Source: Neocallimastix lanati (nom. inval.)
Taxonomy: Eukaryota > Neocallimastigomycota > Neocallimastigomycetes > Neocallimastigales > Neocallimastigaceae
Direction of reading: 5' to 3'
DNA: 50,000 nucleotides
Assembly: GCA_016946835.1 (NCBI GenBank)
Contig: JACVTC010000093.1
Location: 52,501-102,500, forward strand
Made by a program: the position numbers and the translations under genes. Numbering within the stretch: position 1 is the stretch's first letter; every line of letters begins with the position of its first letter. Of this stretch, positions 1 through 10,261 are shown piece by piece. The notes below the pieces were generated by a model. The model ran no database searches. It was not told where the DNA came from and worked only from the letters and a program-made list of their open reading frames with translations.

Positions 1-985
1 AATGGATTACTAAGTATATATGGTCTAAATTGATTAATACAATAGTATGCAGAGGTACCCTCTAATTCTGTAATTGCATAATTTCTTTCTGATTTAGTTA
101 GAGAGCGGTTAACAAAATAAACTGGATGTTCTATGTTATCATCATATAATTGTAGTAAGACACCACCAATACCATTAAAACTAGCATCAGAACAGATGAT
201 AAATGGTTTATCAAATCTTGGGTAACAAAGAATAGGTGCATTAACTAACGCGTTTATCAATTTGTTGAAACTTTCAGTATGTTTTAATGTCCAGATACAT
301 TCCACATTTTTCCTCAATAATTTACATAAGGGAGCTGATATTAACGCATAATTATCAATAAAATTTCTATAGTAACCAACCATACCTAGAAAAGAACGCA
401 ACTCCGTAATATTATTTGGGATATTCATCTTACTAATAGCTTCTACTTTCTTCTTAATAGGTAATAAACCTTTATTTGTTACTTTATGTCCCAAAGCCTC
501 TACTTCATATCTATAAAAACGACATTTTTCAATATTTAATTTTAATTTATGTTTTCTTAAAATATTAAATACTTCTTTTAAATCTAATAAATGTTGTTCT
601 ATATTAGGGGAATAAACAATAATATCATCAAGATATATTTGTACACAATTATTAATTAAATTGAAAAATATTCGATTCATTTCCCTCTGAAAAGTGGCAG
701 GTGCATTCGTTAACCCAAACGGCATCACTTTAAAATAATAGTTACCATATTTTGTAGTAAAGGAGGTAACTTCTTGATCATCAACAAACATAGGAATTTG
801 ATGATATCCACTAAATAAATCAATAGTTGAGAAAATAGTAGCATCCTTTAGCGAGTCGAACATTTCTTGAATTTTTGGTAGTGAATATTCATCTTTTATT
901 GTAATATTATTAATTAACCTATAATCTACACATAATCTCTAACATCCATTTTTCTTTGGTACCAATACAATAGGAGACGACCATG
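1..985 (-). pseudogene. Element B1: truncated Ty3/gypsy reverse transcriptase-RNase H fragment
   Basis: Read on the minus strand this encodes the RT palm through early RNase H of a Ty3/gypsy Pol. Visible motifs are SSPIVLVPKKNG, LCVDYR, STIDLFSGYHQIP, VMPFGLTNAPATFQ, YLDDIIVYS, GHKV, ELRSFLGMVGYYRNF and the RNase H start CSDASFNGIGG. It aligns with the RT of B2 (pol ORF 12121-14796). A TAG stop (939-941) sits where B2 has the Trp of KNGKWRLC, so the frame is dead. Homology ends abruptly near 985 on the N-terminal side, and the rest of RNase H and integrase lie beyond the left edge. It continues 1232-1687 and 8519-11312 as one old element. Confidence 0.88.
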
Positions 986-1231
986 GAGTGGGAAGGAGAA
1001 ATTAATATTTATTGTGGATTAAAATTTGATGTTTGTTAACTCTTAAGAATGATAGGAGGAAAGCATGAAAATAGATAAAAAAGAATTCAAAAATAAATAG
1101 TCACTCTCTCATGTTATTTAAAAAAATAACAATAAATTATTATCTTCTCTAGATGAAAAATTAAAAGCTTGGTGTTCTCATTATAAGTTTCTAGGGTCTG
1201 ATTTTTCAAGGCAAAGTCTTTCAAGGAAAGA
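986..1231. other. Unassigned spacer inside B1
   Basis: This lies where B1 should encode the N-terminal part of RT, but I see no similarity to the matching part of B2 (about 14500-14796). The sequence is less AT-extreme than its surroundings and has no open frame of note. It may be an old replacement or a heavily decayed segment. Confidence 0.4.
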
Positions 1232-1687
1232 CTATTCCTTGAAGTATTCAAAAAATTTATCACTTTCAATAAATCTTATTGGTATTAATTCCTTTATAAT
1301 TTCTTTTTCGTTATACGTTTCTTTAACTTTTCTAATAGTACAAATTATATTTTCTTCATTATTGTATTGATTATTTATTTTAGCTATTTCTTCGAATTCA
1401 CTTTCTGACAAAAGTTTATATAAAATGTTTAAGGTTGGATGAATAAATAAACAAAGATCGATTTGTGTTTTAAAATATATTAACATATCATAAAAAGAAT
1501 CTTCTTTTTCAACAATTCTAAAATCTGTATAAAATTCATAATTATTAATTTTTACTGGCAATCGAACAACAATTCCTTCTGAGTATTCTTCGTCTTGTGT
1601 TGTTAATTGAATTCTTCCACAACTTTTTCTAACTGTTTCATATTCATCAGATAATTTTATAAAATACTGTATTGTAACGATGCTAAG
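1232..1687 (-). pseudogene. Element B1: C-terminal part of the retropepsin region
   Basis: The ORF 1232-1561 (109 aa) and the same frame upstream to 1687 match B2 residues encoded at 14797-15180. Shared signatures are PVKINN, RIVEKEDSFYDMLI, LKTQID-like spacing and LFIHP. The 'FYD-hL' stretch occupies the place of the retropepsin ILG motif, so I read this as the second half of the protease. The frame continues directly into the segment at 8519-8900 if element A is removed: the interrupted codons lie next to the active-site Asp. The C-terminal 20 or so residues diverge from B2 and run into a stop. Not expected to be functional. Confidence 0.75.
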
Positions 1688-1692
1688 ATTAC

Positions 1693-2468
1693 TATAAAGT
1701 TTTGATTTAAAAAAAATAGATTATAAGTCAAAAATTTTAATAACACTAAATAACACAAAAATGTTTTATAAACAAATAAGTTTTATTATATTTAGATTTT
1801 AAAATAATCTTTTATTAATTATTAGTGTTATTAACAATAAATCGTTAATAACAATTACATCGATTAAAATACATGAAATTTGGTTAACTATTTATATTTT
1901 TATCTTATTACATTTATAATATATAATTCCTATTGAATTATATTATCTAACTATTTATTTAAAAACAATACTAACCTAAACTAATAATAAATAATTAACT
2001 ATTACTAAATAAAGAGAATTATAATTAATAACTAAAATAAATATAAACAATTTCAATCGAGCTCATTTATTATTTATTTATTATTTAAATATTATTAATA
2101 AATTCTTATTATATTTTCTATTTAAAATTAATATAAAAGTTGTCATAATTATTTAATATGATTTTAGCATAAAATGCCGCAAGTTTCAACATGACTAATT
2201 GCATAGTTTCATGTTGTTAATTTATCTTGTAAAAAACCTTAACTCTTATTATTTAAATTAAATTACATAAAAAGAAATGATTTTCAATTACTAGTTTCAC
2301 AAGAGAAATTTTTAATTTATTAATATGATTGGGAAGAAGTCGAAGTTTTGTTTAAAATTATTTGCAATAATTTTATACAAGTGATTTTTAATAGATTTAT
2401 TTCAATTTTACTTAAATTTATGATTAAATTTAATTAAAATTTATAAAGATATTAATAATATCTTTACA
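1693..2468 (-). repeat. 3' LTR of element A
   Basis: 776-bp copy adjoining the Pol side. It differs from 7743-8518 at about two places I noticed (near 1918 and 2393). It abuts TSD ATTAC at 1688-1692. Confidence 0.93.
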
Positions 2469-2505
2469 ATCTCGCCCCTTAAGTCGAGCTCCTGCGAGAT
2501 TAACT
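2468..2505 (-). promoter_or_regulatory. Polypurine tract and hairpin at the 3' end of element A
   Basis: In element sense the bases just before the 3' LTR read AAGGGGCGAGAT, a plausible plus-strand primer. An 8-bp inverted repeat, AATCTCGC (2468-2475) with GCGAGATT (2494-2501), brackets it, so the tract could sit in a hairpin in the transcript. Function is inferred from position only. Confidence 0.55.
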
Positions 2506-5500
2506 TTAAGAAGGAAGATCAATTACAAAAGGTTGATATTTATGTCTAACATAGTACTCGTTTGCATCATCAGGTGGTTGACAGGATTCGTTGTTAACAT
2601 TCGAAGATTTGTTCTTCTTTTCTTTTCTGTAATATTCTTGTATTAATTGTCTATCAAGAATTTGATCTTCATCAATCCAAGTATTTTCACTAAAATCGCA
2701 TCCTTTCCATTTAATCAAGTAACGATTCTTATTGTTAAAGGTTTTCATTTTAATTATTCTTTCAGGAGTTCTATCAATTGTATCCGTATTAAGATTAATA
2801 TTTCTTCTACGAGTATTTCTTCTGTTTGAAAATTCATTTTCATGATAAGGTTCGAGAAGTGAAACATGAAATACAGGGTGACAACGCATATTATTAGGAA
2901 GTTTAAGTTCGTACGCTAAGTCACTAACTTTTCTTATTATTTCAAAAGGTCCTATTAGTTGATCAGATAATTTTCTATTTTTCTTTGTTGTATTACCCTT
3001 TAAAAGATAAACTTTATTTCCTACTTTAAAATCTGGAGAATCCATTCTTTTCAGATCTGCATATTTCTTATAAGTCTTTTTTGCTTGCTCTAAGTTTTCT
3101 TTTAAAAATTTAATGTTTTCATTAATATTTAATATTCTTTTCTCAGCTCTATGCGGATTCTCATTTGAAGGAATTTCAGGATTAAATTTCGGATTAAAAC
3201 CATAATTTGCAAAAAATGGTGATTGATTTATTGACTGTTGTAAAGTATTATTATAGGAAAATTCTGCAAAAGGTAATAAATCAAGCCAGTTATTTTGCTT
3301 TTCATTGATGAAACAACGAAGATATTGTTCCAATATCGAGTTCACCCTCTCCGTTTGACCATCGGTCTGCGGGTGATAAGCAGTAGAAAAAGAATGCTTA
3401 ATATTTAAAAGAGAGCAAAGACGATTCCAAAAATCAGAGGTAAACTGAGAACCACGATCAGAAATAATAGAATCGGGGAAACCATGAAGTTTAAAAATAT
3501 TAGCAATGAAAGAATCAGCAGCAATAGAAGCAGTAGGAAAACATCTAAAAGGTATAAAATGAGCCATTTTAGTTAAGCGATCCACAACAACCATTATAGT
3601 GGTCATATCTTTGGATTTCGGAAGTTCAACAATAAAATCCATAGAGATAGCAGACCAGGCTCTATTTGGTGTAGAAAGTGGAGAAAGTAAACCATATGGC
3701 TTATGTCTTGGGATTTTGGATTTTGAACAAATTTCACAAGATTTAATAAACATTTTAACATCTTTTTGTAATTTAGGCCACCAGAAATTACGAGAAATAA
3801 GTTCAATAGTTTTATTAATTCCAAAATGACCAGCAGAAATAGAGTCATGATGGAGTTCTAAAACTCTTATTCTAATTTTATTGGGAACATAAATTAAATT
3901 TTCAAAAAGTAAATAACCATTTTTGTCAAGAGAAAATTTATCGATTTTACTAAAAGGGGGATCTTTTGATTTATCATTTTTAAGAAATTCAGTTATTTTG
4001 CAATAGAATTCATCATTAGCTAGAGAATCATGAATAGAGGAGATTAAAGAATCATTCTTAAAACTACATGAATTAATAACGCATGAAATAGGACGAACAC
4101 TAGCAAATAAATGATCACTACGTCTTGATAAAATATCTGGTTTACCTGACTTTTTACCAGCTCTGTAAATTAGTTTAAAATCAAATCTAGATAAGAATTC
4201 ATACCAACGAATTTGGCGTTGGGAAAGAAGTTCAGGTTTTCGAGGGAAAGTTAAATTCTTATGATCAGTATAAATAATAAACTGATGGCGAGCTCCTTCT
4301 AAGTAATGTCTCCATCCTTCCAATGCAACTTTAATAGCAAGAAGTTCTTTGTCATAGATAGGGTAATTTCTTTGGGATTTAGTTAAGCTAGTAGAAATAA
4401 AAGCAATTGGATGCAAATGCCCATCAAATTCCTGAGAAAGAATTGCACCAACAGCAAAATTACTAGCATCAGTTTCAACAATGAATTGTTTGTTGCTATC
4501 AGGATGTTTCAAAATAGGAGCAGTAGTAAATAATTCTTTTAAAGTATCAAACGCTTTTTGTTGTTCAGAACTCCAATTAAAAGGAACATTTTTTCTAGTT
4601 AATTTGTGGAGAGGATTTGCAATTTTCGCAAAGTCTTTAATAAAAATTCTGTAATAATTACAAAGTCCAATAAACGATTGAATTTCTTTAACGTTTGTTG
4701 GAACAGGCCAATCTAAAATTGCTTTAACTTTTTCTTTATCCATTTTAATTCCATCTCTTGATAAAACATAACCAAGAAAAGTAGTTTCAGTTACATCAAA
4801 TTCACACTTTTCTAATTTAACAACTAAATGATTCTCTAACAATTTTCTTAAAACTTTCTTAACATGTACATGATGTTCTTCTAAAGTATTAGAATAAATT
4901 AAAATGTCATCAATATAAGAGATTACAAAATCATCTAAGTAATCACTGAGAACATCATTTATAAAATGTTGGAATGTAGCAGGGGCATTCTTAAGCCCAA
5001 AAGGCATAACGAGATATTCAAAGTGCCCGTATCTTGTACGAAAGGCAGTTTTGTACTCGTCACCTTCTTTAATTCTTACTAAGTTATAAGCAGATTTTAA
5101 ATCTAACTTAGTAAAATATTTAGCACCTTTAACTCTATCCAACAATTCACTAATTAAAGGAAGAGGGTAAGAGTTACGGATGGTCATTTCATTTAATTTT
5201 CTATAATCAATAACTAATCTATATGTACCATCCTTTTTTCTAACAAATAAAATAGGTGCTCCAGCGGGAGAAGAAGATTTTCTAATAAAACCCTTTTTTA
5301 AATTCTCTTCTAAATATTTCTTTAATTCTTCTCTCTCCGTTTCAGTTAAAGGGTACAACGGACCATAAAATAGACTACAATTATCTTTTAATTTAATTTC
5401 ACAATCATAATTACGATGCGGAGGTAACATATTACAATTATTTTCATTAAACACTTCTTTAAACATCAAATAGATTTCAGGTACTTCGACCTTTTCACCA

Positions 5501-6084
5501 TCTTTATTTAAATTATTATTTTCATCATTACATTTTTCAATTACATTTAATTTCTTACATTTACTAGATTCACAAATTTTCTTTAAAATCCTTAAACTAT
5601 TAGTACTAATTTTACTATCACAATTCATAACAATAATATCATCACTATCGCTAAAGTTATCACTATCACTAATGCTATCACTAAAATTATCTAACATAAA
5701 AGTATCATTAATATCACTATCACTATCATAATTATTAAATTCAGAGCAAGTTCTAATACGAGTTCGGCGGCCACGAATAGAAATTTCTTCTTCTGAGTCA
5801 GAGTCGGAATCAGAGTCAAAGAGAGGTTTTCTTTTTCTTGATTCTTCAATAATAACTTTGTTTTCTTCTAGGTTGGTAGCAGGTTCTTTTCCTTTGTTCC
5901 TTTTCTTGTTCTTGTTTTTCCTTTTTCTTTTACCATTGTTACAATGTCTTGCACAGAAACCGGATCCGAAAGAAATCTTCTTTGCGTCATGGTAGTTGTA
6001 GGGGGAGTGCTTATTGATCCATGGTAAACCCAAGATAATATCAACATCAGGAATCCTGAGAACATAGAGTTGAATCGTTTCCAA
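2506..6084 (-). CDS. pol: Element A Pol: RT, RNase H, integrase, chromodomain
   Basis: 1192 aa from the first Met; the frame is open upstream to 6186. The first 40 residues are the C-terminal protease lobe (DIILGLPW). An Asp/Ser-rich acidic linker lies near 88-150. RT spans about 220-460 with YIDD at 390-393. RNase H is about 533-655 with D539, E580 and D607. Integrase has an HHCC finger (H746, H753, C783, C786) and a D816-D876-E912 triad with D,D35E spacing. A GPF motif is near 1045 and a chromodomain at about 1108-1152 (YLIKWKG, ENTW). All catalytic residues are present. The chromodomain places A among chromoviruses and would steer integration to marked chromatin. The frame is -1 relative to Gag-PR (6126-7325). 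Confidence 0.93.
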   Translation of the reverse strand: METIQLYVLRIPDVDIILGLPWINKHSPYNYHDAKKISFGSGFCARHCNNGKRKRKNKNKKRNKGKEPATNLEENKVIIEESRKRKPLFDSDSDSDSEEEISIRGRRTRIRTCSEFNNYDSDSDINDTFMLDNFSDSISDSDNFSDSDDIIVMNCDSKISTNSLRILKKICESSKCKKLNVIEKCNDENNNLNKDGEKVEVPEIYLMFKEVFNENNCNMLPPHRNYDCEIKLKDNCSLFYGPLYPLTETEREELKKYLEENLKKGFIRKSSSPAGAPILFVRKKDGTYRLVIDYRKLNEMTIRNSYPLPLISELLDRVKGAKYFTKLDLKSAYNLVRIKEGDEYKTAFRTRYGHFEYLVMPFGLKNAPATFQHFINDVLSDYLDDFVISYIDDILIYSNTLEEHHVHVKKVLRKLLENHLVVKLEKCEFDVTETTFLGYVLSRDGIKMDKEKVKAILDWPVPTNVKEIQSFIGLCNYYRIFIKDFAKIANPLHKLTRKNVPFNWSSEQQKAFDTLKELFTTAPILKHPDSNKQFIVETDASNFAVGAILSQEFDGHLHPIAFISTSLTKSQRNYPIYDKELLAIKVALEGWRHYLEGARHQFIIYTDHKNLTFPRKPELLSQRQIRWYEFLSRFDFKLIYRAGKKSGKPDILSRRSDHLFASVRPISCVINSCSFKNDSLISSIHDSLANDEFYCKITEFLKNDKSKDPPFSKIDKFSLDKNGYLLFENLIYVPNKIRIRVLELHHDSISAGHFGINKTIELISRNFWWPKLQKDVKMFIKSCEICSKSKIPRHKPYGLLSPLSTPNRAWSAISMDFIVELPKSKDMTTIMVVVDRLTKMAHFIPFRCFPTASIAADSFIANIFKLHGFPDSIISDRGSQFTSDFWNRLCSLLNIKHSFSTAYHPQTDGQTERVNSILEQYLRCFINEKQNNWLDLLPFAEFSYNNTLQQSINQSPFFANYGFNPKFNPEIPSNENPHRAEKRILNINENIKFLKENLEQAKKTYKKYADLKRMDSPDFKVGNKVYLLKGNTTKKNRKLSDQLIGPFEIIRKVSDLAYELKLPNNMRCHPVFHVSLLEPYHENEFSNRRNTRRRNINLNTDTIDRTPERIIKMKTFNNKNRYLIKWKGCDFSENTWIDEDQILDRQLIQEYYRKEKKNKSSNVNNESCQPPDDANEYYVRHKYQPFVIDLPS

Positions 6085-6125
6085 GTGGTTCCTTAAACGA
6101 AGAACGCATTTCTCAGTTTCCTTTT

Positions 6126-7325
6126 TTACTGATGAAACACCATATCCAAGACCAGTAACACGGAAAGGTTCTTCGATTTCTTTGTTTTAATTCCAAAGGC
6201 TTTAGCGAATTCAGGATGGATAAAATTAAGATCAGAACCAGAATCGATCAGAACTCTTGCTTTTACTTCTTCTGTATCGTTTGTTTTAATATAGAAATCA
6301 ATGATATTACTTTTCTTTGTCAAAAGTGAGTTTTGTTCTTCCACGATTTTTCTAACTTTGACAATATCTTCTTGGCTGTTGATTCTTCTAATTCTTCTTA
6401 AACTACTTGAGGGTGTGGTAGCGGTGTTTTCTTGTTTACTGATAATCTTGACTCCGGCAGGTTTCTTCTTATTTGGACAGTTAAAATAGCGATGACCTGG
6501 TTTTTTACAATAATAGCACAATCCTTTCCTTCTTTCTTCATCTCTTGAATTCGAGTTTTCTTGATATAATTTCTGGTTAGAAGGGAAGTAACTTGTATTC
6601 GTTTGTCCTCTCTTAATTCTGTATAAATCTATTTCCATTGGATCACTAGTAGACGCATGATTATTATTATTTATTTCCTTACGATGGTAATAATTATGAT
6701 AGAAAAATTCATTTATTTCATGTCTCTTAGTTAAGCTTTCGATACTAAGGACATCAGTGAAAAGTCTTCTTAAGTTGTTGGGATTTGGATTTACCACTGC
6801 AAGGTGCTCCCTCATCTTGTAGTGAAGTCCTTTTACAAACATATAAATCTTAGCAGAATCGTTAAAATCTGAATGTCTGCTGATTTTATTAAATTCATTT
6901 ATATACTCACTAACATGACCAAATTTATGTTGTCGGATGCTGCATAATTTACCGTTTGCGACAACTGTGCTCATGTCCTGCTCTCCAAATTGATTTCTTA
7001 ATTCTTGAATAAAATCTTCATAAACATTGAGCAGGGGATCATTATTTCTTCGCAAGTTTGAGGCCCATATCAAGGGATCACCGACAAGATAAGAAATTAT
7101 AAATCTGACCTTTGTATGGTCGTTATTGAAACCTTGTGGATTGGCTTCCATAGCTATTTCAGCTCTTGTAAGGAAGCCATCAAAGTCCTTCTTGATTCCA
7201 GAAAATAGCGGTGGTTCGTTAACAATCTTTTGATTGTTACGGGGCAGAACTTGATGATTCTCTTGATTCATTTCTTGCAGGTTAAGGTCTTCGAATCTTC
7301 TTATTAGGTTGTTAAATCCCTCCAA
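6126..7325 (-). CDS. gag: Element A Gag with N-terminal half of protease
   Basis: 399 aa. Residues 1-200 resemble retrotransposon capsid (FSGIKKDFDGFL, VGDPLIWA, EYINEFNKIS). A CCHC zinc knuckle (CYYCKKPGHRYFNC) is at 270-283, and the retropepsin active site LIDSGSD is at 359-365. The ORF then leaves the protease fold after about residue 381 and ends 18 residues later, while the expected continuation (EPFRVTGLGYG) lies in the -1 frame. No good slippery heptamer is visible in the overlap, and one extra A near 6183 would rejoin the frames. I therefore favour a one-base deletion or assembly error over programmed frameshifting. Start chosen as the first Met after the roughly 400-nt leader. Confidence 0.88.
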   Translation of the reverse strand: MEGFNNLIRRFEDLNLQEMNQENHQVLPRNNQKIVNEPPLFSGIKKDFDGFLTRAEIAMEANPQGFNNDHTKVRFIISYLVGDPLIWASNLRRNNDPLLNVYEDFIQELRNQFGEQDMSTVVANGKLCSIRQHKFGHVSEYINEFNKISRHSDFNDSAKIYMFVKGLHYKMREHLAVVNPNPNNLRRLFTDVLSIESLTKRHEINEFFYHNYYHRKEINNNNHASTSDPMEIDLYRIKRGQTNTSYFPSNQKLYQENSNSRDEERRKGLCYYCKKPGHRYFNCPNKKKPAGVKIISKQENTATTPSSSLRRIRRINSQEDIVKVRKIVEEQNSLLTKKSNIIDFYIKTNDTEEVKARVLIDSGSDLNFIHPEFAKAFGIKTKKSKNLSVLLVLDMVFHQ

Positions 7326-7742
7326 TTTGATTATTTTAAATTGACTTAAATTTTTGCAATTTCTTTAACAAAAATATCAAACAAATAAATATTTCAAACT
7401 ATAACGTTTTTTCATCTAGTCGATCTAGCTCTATCCTTTGAAGCGGTGCTGTCGAGTAAACGAAACGTTATAAATTAAAATATTAAAGGTTTATGGTTTT
7501 TCGAATCTTGTTCTAAGACGTGTAATTGTAATTTCGGTAGCAATATTATAGAGCTGGTGGCAATATTCTGAAACTGGTAGCAATAATCTAAACTGGTAGC
7601 AATAATCTAAAACTGGTAGCAATAATCTAAAACTGGTAAAAAAAATATTTTGAATCAAGCCACACACAAGCCACTGTTAACGTATCACGTGTTTAATCTT
7701 GACTTATAACGTATTTTATTGAGAGAAAAAGGTAATTGTTAT
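7326..7742 (-). other. Element A RNA leader with self-primer binding site and tandem repeats
   Basis: In element sense the leader starts directly after the 5' LTR with ATAACAATTAC (7742-7732). It is exactly complementary to GTAATTGTTAT inside the LTR (minus strand, 7908-7898). About five imperfect copies of a 19-20 bp unit, core CTGGTAGCAATAATCTAAA on the plus strand, occupy about 7533-7640. No ORF is convincing. Confidence 0.75.
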
Positions 7743-8518
7743 TATAAAGTTTTGATTTAAAAAAAATAGATTATAAGTCAAAAATTTTAATAACACTAAA
7801 TAACACAAAAATGTTTTATAAACAAATAAGTTTTATTATATTTAGATTTTAAAATAATCTTTTATTAATTATTAGTGTTATTAACAATAAATCGTTAATA
7901 ACAATTACATCGATTAAAATACATGAAATTTGGTTAACTATTTATATTTTTATCTTATTACATTTATGATATATAATTCCTATTGAATTATATTATCTAA
8001 CTATTTATTTAAAAACAATACTAACCTAAACTAATAATAAATAATTAACTATTACTAAATAAAGAGAATTATAATTAATAACTAAAATAAATATAAACAA
8101 TTTCAATCGAGCTCATTTATTATTTATTTATTATTTAAATATTATTAATAAATTCTTATTATATTTTCTATTTAAAATTAATATAAAAGTTGTCATAATT
8201 ATTTAATATGATTTTAGCATAAAATGCCGCAAGTTTCAACATGACTAATTGCATAGTTTCATGTTGTTAATTTATCTTGTAAAAAACCTTAACTCTTATT
8301 ATTTAAATTAAATTACATAAAAAGAAATGATTTTCAATTACTAGTTTCACAAGAGAAATTTTTAATTTATTAATATGATTGGGAAGAAGTCGAAGTTTTG
8401 TTTAAAATTATTTGCAATAATTTTATACAAGTGATTTTTAATAAATTTATTTCAATTTTACTTAAATTTATGATTAAATTTAATTAAAATTTATAAAGAT
8501 ATTAATAATATCTTTACA
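7743..8518 (-). repeat. 5' LTR of element A with promoter
   Basis: 776 bp. A TATA box, TATAAATAG in element sense, is at 7946-7938. The 11-nt self-primer candidate begins at 7908, 38 nt further on, which fits it being the transcript 5' end. U3 is then about 610 nt and R-U5 about 166 nt. TSD ATTAC follows at 8519-8523. Confidence 0.92.
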
Positions 8519-9442
8519 ATTACTGTAAGAATCCATTAAAAGTTTTCTTAGTACTTCATCAATACATGTGTCTACCATTCCAAGTCTTCTTCAGCTACTT
8601 CATTGCTCTTACTTATGTAGCTATGATCACTATTATTAACTAACAGAGTTTGTGCATCACATTATCTACTGTTCAAATTACTTTAGATTTTTCTAACTTT
8701 AAACCTTGAAATAATTGTGAACCAATCTTCGGACATGCATTCAGAAGTTGACCTACTGTAATACTACATTTAAGATTATTTAAATCATCCATTATGTTGA
8801 AAGGTTCTTTGTTATTCATTTTGATATTTCTTTTTACAATCTGAGTATTTCCATTATTAGTTTCTTTAGAATTTGTTGAGATTAATTTTTCCAAAGTATT
8901 AGGTTTATTTCATTAATTATCTTTATTCCTTTCTATACTATTACATTATCGATTACTAGTATATCTTCAGATTCAACTTTTTCTTTTTCTTTTATTGAAT
9001 TATTGTTGATTTCTTCTTTATTTTCATTTGTTCTTTCTTTGTTTCTTAATTCCTTTTCTTTTTGTTTTCCTTTATTGATATTTGGTTGAGCTGAAGTTCG
9101 TTTTCTTTCTTTTTTCTTAACGCGGGATTTGCAAAGGGACATGGATTATCTTTTGAAGTTTTATGTACTCTCAGAATTATTTTCTTCATTTTCCTTATTA
9201 TTATCATTCATTTTTCTTCTTATAGCACTTATAATGATATCATCCTCACTTTCAGTTATATCACTAAAATCAGATTTTTCAGATTATTCATTAAAGAAAT
9301 TATTATTAATTGAAGTACTCTTGGTAATTTGTTTATTTTGTAAATTATTTAATGAAGCTATTTTTTTGTCGTTGGGAATGATTCTACTCCCATTTAAAAG
9401 TTTAAAGACTTTTTGACTTTTTGAAGTATATTTCTTATTTAT
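8519..9442 (-). pseudogene. Element B1: spacer and N-terminal protease region
   Basis: Broken frames (8673-8894, 8933-9142 and 8524-8600) match the B2 segment 15100-15939. Shared signatures are NSNCNITFGQLL versus NLKCSITVGQLL, CPKIGSQ-x-QGLKLEK, and a charged Lys/Glu/Asn-rich spacer. At the left end the frame reads VLRKLLMDSYSN, the place of the retropepsin active site. It continues across element A into 1687, giving SNLSIVTIQYF. Several stops and frameshifts separate the pieces. Confidence 0.72.
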
Positions 9443-10261
9443 TTATTCGGTAATCTTATTTGAGTAGTGACCTTTTTCTTTATAGAAGCAAGTTTTGATA
9501 GATAAATTCCTCATTTTCTGTGTTAATTCTTCAATACTATCTTGAGGTTTTGGTTTATTATTTGTTTGAGTTGCTTGAAAAGTTTTATTTCTTGAAGTGG
9601 TAGTATTTTGATTATGTTGTGAATTACTAATATTATTGGTGCTAATATTGTAGTTCTTTACAGAAAGTTTATCCACTTTCTCAGCAATTATGAAAGCTTT
9701 ATCCATACTTATATCATCTTTAAGGGATAGTTTCTTCCAGGCCTCATAATTATTTTGAATAAAATCAATATAATCAAGTACAGCTATGCGCTTTCTTCTC
9801 TTCTTATCAATTTTAGTATAAAAAGTTCTATATCTTACATTAAAGTCTTTAATCTTTTCATTTCTTTTAATTCGCATTGCATGAAGTTCTTTAAGAAGTA
9901 AGTTTTGGTCTTCTTTAATACTGTAAAAATTTTCAAGACTTGAAATAATTTTTTCAAGGGAAAGAAATTTAATATCATCATCAACATTTTCTTCATCATC
10001 ATCTTCTTCTTCATCTGATAAATCATCACTTTTATCATCACTGTCTTCTCCCAAATCTTCAATAACGCGTTGTACTTCTCCAGAGCTGGTAAGTAAACAA
10101 GCATTAAATATTGTTTCCGGATCTGTGTTACCTTGTATCTTGATCCAAAGTTTTAATTCATTAGCCCAGGATTTAATATCTAAATTTTCCTTGCTAAGTT
10201 TCACAATATCTCTTAATTCTTTTTTTAATTCTTTAAAGCTTAAGTTTGTTTCCTTGGACAT
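9443..10261 (-). pseudogene. Element B1 Gag, zinc knuckle lost
   Basis: 272 aa, clearly paralogous to B2 Gag (16110-17027) over its length: LSFKELKKELRD, DIKSWANELK-WIK, DPETIF-AC, an acidic Asp/Glu run near residues 75-95, KEDQNLLLKELHAM, VRYRTFYTKIDKKRR and FIIAEKVDKLS. B2 has a complete CCHC knuckle, while here the same place reads CFYKEKGH-YSNKI and then stops, with the second and last Cys gone. The N-terminus aligns with B2 so the Met is probably genuine. It would encode a capsid lacking its RNA-binding finger. Confidence 0.8.

Larger units (their letters stand above)
1693..8518 (-). mobile_element. Element A: nested Ty3/gypsy chromovirus with both LTRs
   Basis: Two 776-bp LTRs (1693-2468 and 7743-8518) that I could distinguish at only about two positions flank Gag-PR and Pol on the minus strand. 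The 5-bp target duplication ATTAC is at 1688-1692 and 8519-8523. In element sense the LTR reads TGTAAAG...CTTTATA. The primer site follows the 5' LTR at 7742-7732 and a purine-rich tract precedes the 3' LTR. Near-identical LTRs imply recent insertion. The only lesion I see is an apparent one-base deletion in the protease region near 6180-6187, which splits what is a single ORF in Tf1-like chromoviruses. Confidence 0.93.
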
